From the NCBI GenBank assembly GCA_013153655.1, contig JAADEB010000066.1, positions 1 through 10,000 of the forward strand: DNA of 10,000 nt, read 5' to 3'. Origin of the DNA: Chlorobiota bacterium (GTDB taxonomy: Bacteria; Bacteroidota; Bacteroidia; Flavobacteriales; Flavobacteriaceae). The position numbers and the translations under genes were made by a program. A model generated the notes under the pieces. It was not told the origin of the DNA and ran no database searches. It saw nothing but the letters and a program-made list of their open reading frames with translations. Positions 7,016 to 10,000 of this stretch are shown piece by piece (position 1 is the first letter of the stretch; each line of letters opens with the position of its first letter).

Positions 7016-7458
7016 GAAACCGGTTTTTCCAAAATAAGGCGGCGGGTTTGCGGATCGATGATTTCCAGGCGAATACGGCAATAATCATCGAGAAACGGCA
7101 AGGCCTTTTCGGGCCATTCCACAAAAATTAAATCACCGCGATCCAAATACATATCGAAGCCGATATCGGCCAATTCTTCGAAGCGTTTGAGCCGGTAAAG
7201 GTCGAAATGGAAGATTTTCTCTCCTTCACGGCCTTCGTATTCATGAACGATGGAAAAAGTGGGTGAACCCAAGAACGCTCCGGCATCCAGGCGGCGGATG
7301 ATAGCCCGTATGAGCGTGGTCTTGCCCGCTCCCATGGGCGCATCGAAAAGCCATACGGCATGAGACGCACACTTGTCGAACAACCACCGTGCCGCATCAT
7401 CCAATCCCAAGCGGTCGAAAATGAATTCTTCGGTATGTACGGGAAGTTTTTCCGTCAC
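7012..7458 (-). CDS. tsaE: tRNA t6A-synthesis ATPase TsaE
   Basis: This 148-residue protein is full length for TsaE (about 140-160). The Walker A motif is APMGAGKTT (40-48, Lys46), followed by SPTFS (65-69), HFDLYRL (84-90) and FVEWPE (112-117), all in TsaE order. TsaE is the ATPase that works with TsaB and TsaD to install threonylcarbamoyl on A37 of ANN-decoding tRNAs, in the cytoplasm. The start is GTG at 7458: an in-frame TAA lies four codons upstream and no ATG is available. Met42 is the usual Leu of the P-loop, a mild change. The stop overlaps the alanine dehydrogenase ATG (ATGA). No clear promoter was found in the short gap to the terminator upstream. Confidence 0.96.
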   Translation of the reverse strand: MTEKLPVHTEEFIFDRLGLDDAARWLFDKCASHAVWLFDAPMGAGKTTLIRAIIRRLDAGAFLGSPTFSIVHEYEGREGEKIFHFDLYRLKRFEELADIGFDMYLDRGDLIFVEWPEKALPFLDDYCRIRLEIIDPQTRRLILEKPVS

Positions 7459-7482
7459 GGATTTATTTTAGCCTAAAAATAC

Positions 7483-7517
7483 AAAAAAACCGCCGAACAA
7501 ACATGCAGGCGGTTTTT
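7483..7517. terminator. Rho-independent terminator downstream of rpmH
   Basis: The perfect 10-bp arms AAAAACCGCC (7485-7494) and GGCGGTTTTT (7508-7517) enclose a 13-base loop. On the minus strand the hairpin is followed by a run of seven T (7489-7483), as expected for terminating rpmH, whose stop is at 7544. The A and T flanks also make it competent in the plus direction. It separates rpmH from tsaE, so tsaE needs either read-through or a promoter inside 7459-7500 that I cannot identify. Confidence 0.88.
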
Positions 7518-7543
7518 GTCTCCGTTTCTACGGTTAGGGTCAA

Positions 7544-7702
7544 TTATTTTTTATTGAATATCTCGGACGATACGGTCAAGCGTTTACGTCCTTTTTTACG
7601 ACGGCGGGCCAATACGGCACGACCCCAGCGCGTCTGCATGCGTTTGCGAAAACCGTGGGTGTTACGGCGTTTGCGTTTCGAAGGTTGATAAGTGCGTTTC
7701 AT
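7544..7702 (-). CDS. rpmH: 50S ribosomal protein L34
   Basis: This is a 52-residue, highly basic protein. It starts MKRTYQPSKRKRRNTHGFRK and ends KGRKRLTVSS plus a short tail (EIFNKK), a diagnostic L34 sequence; L34 is usually 44-53 residues in this phylum. The frame is open nine codons further upstream (to 7729), but the ATG at 7702 gives the universal MKRTYQPS beginning, and the candidate promoter lies inside the longer version, so 7702 is the start. L34 is a late-assembling protein of the large ribosomal subunit. It appears to be a single-gene transcript with its own promoter (7727-7734) and terminator (7483-7517). The usual rpmH-rnpA neighbour is not present downstream. Confidence 0.98.
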   Translation of the reverse strand: MKRTYQPSKRKRRNTHGFRKRMQTRWGRAVLARRRKKGRKRLTVSSEIFNKK

Positions 7703-7726
7703 TTTCGTAGCTTTACTTTCGGCTTG

Positions 7727-7734
7727 CAAATATA
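7727..7734 (-). promoter_or_regulatory. Putative rpmH promoter -7 box (TATATTTG)
   Basis: On the minus strand TATATTTG matches the Bacteroidota sigma-factor -7 consensus TAnnTTTG exactly and ends 24 bases upstream of the rpmH ATG. A weak -33-like TTTC lies about 20 bases further upstream. The position suggests transcription starting near 7720 with a short leader. Confidence 0.65.
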
Positions 7735-7776
7735 GAACTTTTTTCCCGAATAGCGAAATTCGGATTTGATAATGTA

Positions 7777-7825
7777 GGATTTAGGATTTGGGTGAATATC
7801 CAATAAACCGTCAACCGTTAAACCG
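7777..7825. repeat. Composite repeat A, copy 1 (GGATTTAGGATTTG plus TTAAACCG units)
   Basis: GGATTTAGGATTTG (7777-7790) is followed by GAAT-type sequence and then by three units of the octamer family in reverse orientation: ATAAACCG (7803-7810), a 7-base TCAACCG (7811-7817) and TTAAACCG (7818-7825). The same order occurs at 8079-8134, so the two stretches appear to be copies of one composite element. Confidence 0.6.
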
Positions 7826-7911
7826 ATTAGCGGCTTCGCCGCCACATTTTCCGTTTATCGTTCTACGTTTCCCGAAACCGCACTTTTCACTTTTTACCTT
7901 ATTTTTGAGCA

Positions 7912-7984
7912 TGCAATCGTTGAATCGGAAAAGGACCGATGACGGATGTCATTTCGAAGGAGCATAGCGACTGAGAAATCTCTA
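7912..7984. repeat. Composite repeat B, copy 1 (TGTCATTTCGAA element)
   Basis: The order is TGCAATCGT (7912-7920), TGTCATTTCGAA (7947-7958), then GAGAAATCTC (7973-7982). ATTTC and GAAAT within it are an inverted repeat that could form a hairpin. Phrases of the type 'TGTCATTTCGA...GAGAAATCT' are, as I recall, common in intergenic DNA of Bacteroidota. A degenerate second copy lies at 8001-8070. Confidence 0.6.
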
Positions 7985-8000
7985 TATTATCGTTAAACAG

Positions 8001-8070
8001 TGCAATCGTGTAATCGTTTTTTGTCATTTCGAATGCAGTGCCGTGTCAACCTCAGACGGAAGTAATCTCC
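8001..8070. repeat. Composite repeat B, copy 2 (degenerate)
   Basis: This repeats the order of 7912-7984: TGCAATCGT (8001-8009), TGTCATTTCGAA (8022-8033), then TAATCTCC (8063-8070). The spacing between the first two parts is 14 bases shorter than in copy 1, and the right half is diverged. Confidence 0.55.
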
Positions 8071-8078
8071 ATTACCAC

Positions 8079-8134
8079 GGATTTAGGATTTGACACTTGG
8101 GATTTGGATGAATTCCCGTTAAACCGTTAAATCC
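8079..8134. repeat. Composite repeat A, copy 2
   Basis: GGATTTAGGATTTG (8079-8092) is identical to 7777-7790. It is followed by a further GGGATTTGG, a GAAT-type sequence and the reverse-oriented octamers TTAAACCG (8119-8126) and TTAAATCC (8127-8134). Confidence 0.6.
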
Positions 8135-8272
8135 CACAACCTTGTAACCGGTATGTAAAAAAGCCTTTAACCTTTTCACTCTTTCATTAATTCGCTCAAA
8201 AATTGTCCACTGTTCATTAAATAAAATCCATTTTCCGAGAATCCCGTCATCAGTTCCCGGTCATCGGTTCTT

Positions 8273-8320
8273 CTATTTCACGATTTAACGATTGCCCGGT
8301 TCAACGGTTTAACAATTCAT
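8273..8320. repeat. Plus-oriented octamer run upstream of the peptidase gene
   Basis: Six consecutive 8-bp units run in register from 8273 to 8320. They include CGATTTAA (8281-8288), CGGTTCAA (8297-8304) and CGGTTTAA (8305-8312), the same units found at 5697-5816. The first, third and last units are degenerate. The run ends 20 bases before the TATCTTTG promoter box. Confidence 0.7.
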
Positions 8321-8340
8321 CAAATCTCCCCCAAACATCT

Positions 8341-8348
8341 TATCTTTG
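8341..8348 (+). promoter_or_regulatory. Putative promoter -7 box (TATCTTTG) for the peptidase gene
   Basis: TATCTTTG matches the Bacteroidota -7 consensus TAnnTTTG exactly and ends 23 bases before the ATG at 8372. No good -33 TTTG is evident; the expected position falls at the end of the octamer run. The spacing to the start codon resembles that of the rpmH promoter in this window. Confidence 0.65.
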
Positions 8349-8371
8349 AATAATCTATTTTGCTCCGAATC

Positions 8372-10000
8372 ATGAAAAAATATTTCGCTTTCCTTACCGG
8401 CTTCCTTTTTTTCGGTCTTCATGCCCAACAATTTCCGCCCCGCATTCAATGGCGCGAAATCCGAACCGGTCATTTCCGCATCATCTATCCCCGGGAAATC
8501 GACAGCTTGGCCCGCAAAACCGCCTATTTTCTGGAACATAACCACCGCCAAATAGGTAAAGGCCTTCGCTACAAAACACGCCTTACGCCGGTGATTCTCA
8601 ATAGCTACACTGCCGTACCCAATGGTTATGCCGCCCTGGCACCCCGCCGTACGGAATGGTATATGACACCCTACTACGGACTTTATTTCGGCAACCGAGC
8701 CTGGTACCGCGACCTGGCCGTACACGAATACCGTCACATCACCCAATTCGATGCCATGAACAGCGGTGGCATCCGGATCTTGCGATGGCTGGCCGGTGAC
8801 ATGGGCCAAATAGCCGGCATGTTTATGACCTATCCCATGTGGCTCTTCGAAGGAGATGCCGTCTATACCGAAACCGTTTGGGGGCCGGCCGGACGCGGCC
8901 GTACCGGGCGTTTTGCCATGCCCGTCAAAGCCGTGGTACACGAATATCCCGGCAAAGATCTCAATTACTACGACTTCTACTATCAGTCCTACAAAAAATA
9001 TTATCCCTCCCATTACCATTTGGGTTATTATCTGGTCAGCTATCTCCACCAACATCCCGGCCCATTTCCCTACGAATCCGAAAACGGGGAAAGCCCCATC
9101 GGCACCTTAATTAGGGAGGGTGCAAAATATGCATATGTATTGCCCTTCGGATTTCATGACGCTTTAATAACGGAAAGGAACCTAAATTTCCGCCAATTGG
9201 CCGACAGCACCTGGGCCGACCTCCGGAAATATTGGTCCGGACGCATACCGGAACATGTGCGGCCGCTTCCGGACTACGTCCGGCGCGGCCGCGAACCCTA
9301 CGCCCACGATATTTATCCCCATCCGCTTCCCGGGGGAGGAATTCTCTACCTGCATTACGGTTTCGACACCTCGCCGGCTATCATGATACAAACCGCCGCA
9401 GGAAGCCCACCGGAAAAAATCACCGGCATTCCCGCCTACCGCTTCACGGCCGGCAAGCGCTATGCGGCCTGGCTCGAATACCGTCCGCACCCGCGCTGGC
9501 AAAAACAAGTAATGACCGAACCCGTGATGCTGGACCTCCATACCTTCAAAATTCGCCATAGCGGCCTGCGCAAACGCTACACCGACCTGAAACTCAGCAC
9601 CGACGGCCACTACCTGGCCGCCGTTTACTACGATAGCCTTTTACGCCCACACGTGGAAATTCGCCGCACAAAGGATATGCAACTACTCACCGACCGCGTT
9701 TTCCGGGGATTTTATTCCTTACACTACCCCGTATTTTCACCCGGAGGCCACCGTTTGCTGATCGCCGCCCTGGACGAAGAACGCGGCACCGGGCTTTATC
9801 TTTGGTATTGGAACGAAAGCGAATCCAAACCCGTAAACATACTTCCGCATACCCGTTCTTTTCAATTGGAAAATCCTTTCTTCACCGACTCGCTCCATAT
9901 CGGATGGAGCGACGACTACAACGGCCTGAATGTGGTGGAAATGGATCTGCGGGACGGAAAAATCAAACCGCTTACCCGCCGCCGCTACGGTGCCACCTAC
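8372..10000 (+). CDS. Exported HExxH metallopeptidase-like protein with TolB/PD40-type beta-propeller (3' truncated)
   Basis: The frame runs uninterrupted from ATG 8372 to the window end (543 codons, no stop). Residues 1-19 are a signal peptide (core FAFLTGFLFFGLHAQ). Residues of about 25-300 form a gluzincin-like domain: HEYRH at 118-122 gives the two zinc His ligands and catalytic Glu119, and WLFEGDAVYTE (157-167) gives the probable third ligand Glu160. From about residue 310 there are repeated beta-strand segments, with a clear PD40/WD40-like blade at YPVFSPGGHRLLIAALDEE. A peptidase-MA-like domain followed by a TolB-like propeller is a recurring layout in Bacteroidota envelope proteins; substrates are unknown. 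It probably acts in the periplasm or on the outer membrane. The stretch at 9107-9187 uses AT-rich codons, including two AGG, unlike the rest of the gene. Confidence 0.9.
   Translation, partial: MKKYFAFLTGFLFFGLHAQQFPPRIQWREIRTGHFRIIYPREIDSLARKTAYFLEHNHRQIGKGLRYKTRLTPVILNSYTAVPNGYAALAPRRTEWYMTPYYGLYFGNRAWYRDLAVHEYRHITQFDAMNSGGIRILRWLAGDMGQIAGMFMTYPMWLFEGDAVYTETVWGPAGRGRTGRFAMPVKAVVHEYPGKDLNYYDFYYQSYKKYYPSHYHLGYYLVSYLHQHPGPFPYESENGESPIGTLIREGAKYAYVLPFGFHDALITERNLNFRQLADSTWADLRKYWSGRIPEHVRPLPDYVRRGREPYAHDIYPHPLPGGGILYLHYGFDTSPAIMIQTAAGSPPEKITGIPAYRFTAGKRYAAWLEYRPHPRWQKQVMTEPVMLDLHTFKIRHSGLRKRYTDLKLSTDGHYLAAVYYDSLLRPHVEIRRTKDMQLLTDRVFRGFYSLHYPVFSPGGHRLLIAALDEERGTGLYLWYWNESESKPVNILPHTRSFQLENPFFTDSLHIGWSDDYNGLNVVEMDLRDGKIKPLTRRRYGATY

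Larger units (their letters stand above)
7735..8340. other. Non-coding repeat-rich interval between rpmH and the peptidase gene
   Basis: About 600 bases separate the divergent rpmH and peptidase genes with no credible reading frame. The interval is a mosaic of short dispersed repeats: two copies of a GGATTTAGGATTTG element leading into TTAAACCG units, two copies of a TGCAATCG...TGTCATTTCGAA...AATCTC element, and a plus-oriented octamer run at the right end. A small hairpin GCGGC-TTC-GCCGC sits at 7830-7842. In 8135-8272 I see only AT-rich, pyrimidine-leaning sequence without clear structure. Confidence 0.75.

Noticed and set aside
7016..7081. 22-residue extension of the alanine dehydrogenase from an ATG at 7081
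   Set aside because: It lies inside tsaE in another frame. The ATG at 7015 forms an ATGA overlap with the tsaE stop and fits homologues.
8309..9055. 248-codon open frame on the minus strand
   Set aside because: It is antisense to the peptidase gene, whose signal peptide, HExxH motif and promoter are convincing; the antisense frame is a by-product of its codon bias.

Overview
The window looks like chromosomal DNA of a member of the Bacteroidota, probably close to Flavobacteriia. The reasons are: export signals ending in an 'AQ'-type cleavage site; start codons without Shine-Dalgarno sequences; two good matches to the Bacteroidota -7 promoter box TAnnTTTG; a batD/batE pair; a DUF6646-like outer-membrane protein; and the Bacteroidota form of alanine dehydrogenase next to tsaE. 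The content is mostly housekeeping. I see no phage genes, transposases, CRISPR or defence genes.

Layout. Positions 1-706 (+) hold the 3' end of an unidentified gene and a small exported beta-barrel-like protein. They end at a bidirectional terminator (719-755) shared with a convergent minus-strand cluster. That cluster, read from high to low coordinates, is batD (5279-3504), batE (3507-2740, ATGA overlap with batD), a DUF1015 protein (2665-1457) and a YggS/PLPBP-type PLP-binding protein (1448-780, 8 bases after DUF1015). Upstream of batD is 548 bases of non-coding DNA with a nested inverted repeat near the batD start and a regular 8-bp tandem array just downstream of the next gene. Then, again on the minus strand, come tsaE (GTG start, 7458-7012) and an alanine dehydrogenase-family gene (7015-5828), coupled by a second ATGA overlap. 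A terminator separates them from rpmH (L34, 7702-7544), which has its own TAnnTTTG promoter. Positions 7735-8340 are non-coding and packed with dispersed repeats. The last gene, 8372 to beyond the window end (+), is an exported protein with an HExxH metallopeptidase-like domain followed by TolB/PD40-like beta-propeller repeats.

Functionally, BatD and BatE are envelope proteins of the 'aerotolerance' Bat system, but batA, batB and batC are not adjacent. DUF1015 and YggS may be linked through amino-acid and PLP metabolism. TsaE belongs to the tRNA t6A pathway. The least ordinary features are the octamer arrays (three blocks of exactly four 8-bp units at 5697-5816, with relatives at 7803-7825, 8119-8134 and 8273-8320), the loss of the canonical catalytic histidine in the alanine dehydrogenase homologue, and the DUF1015-YggS pairing.
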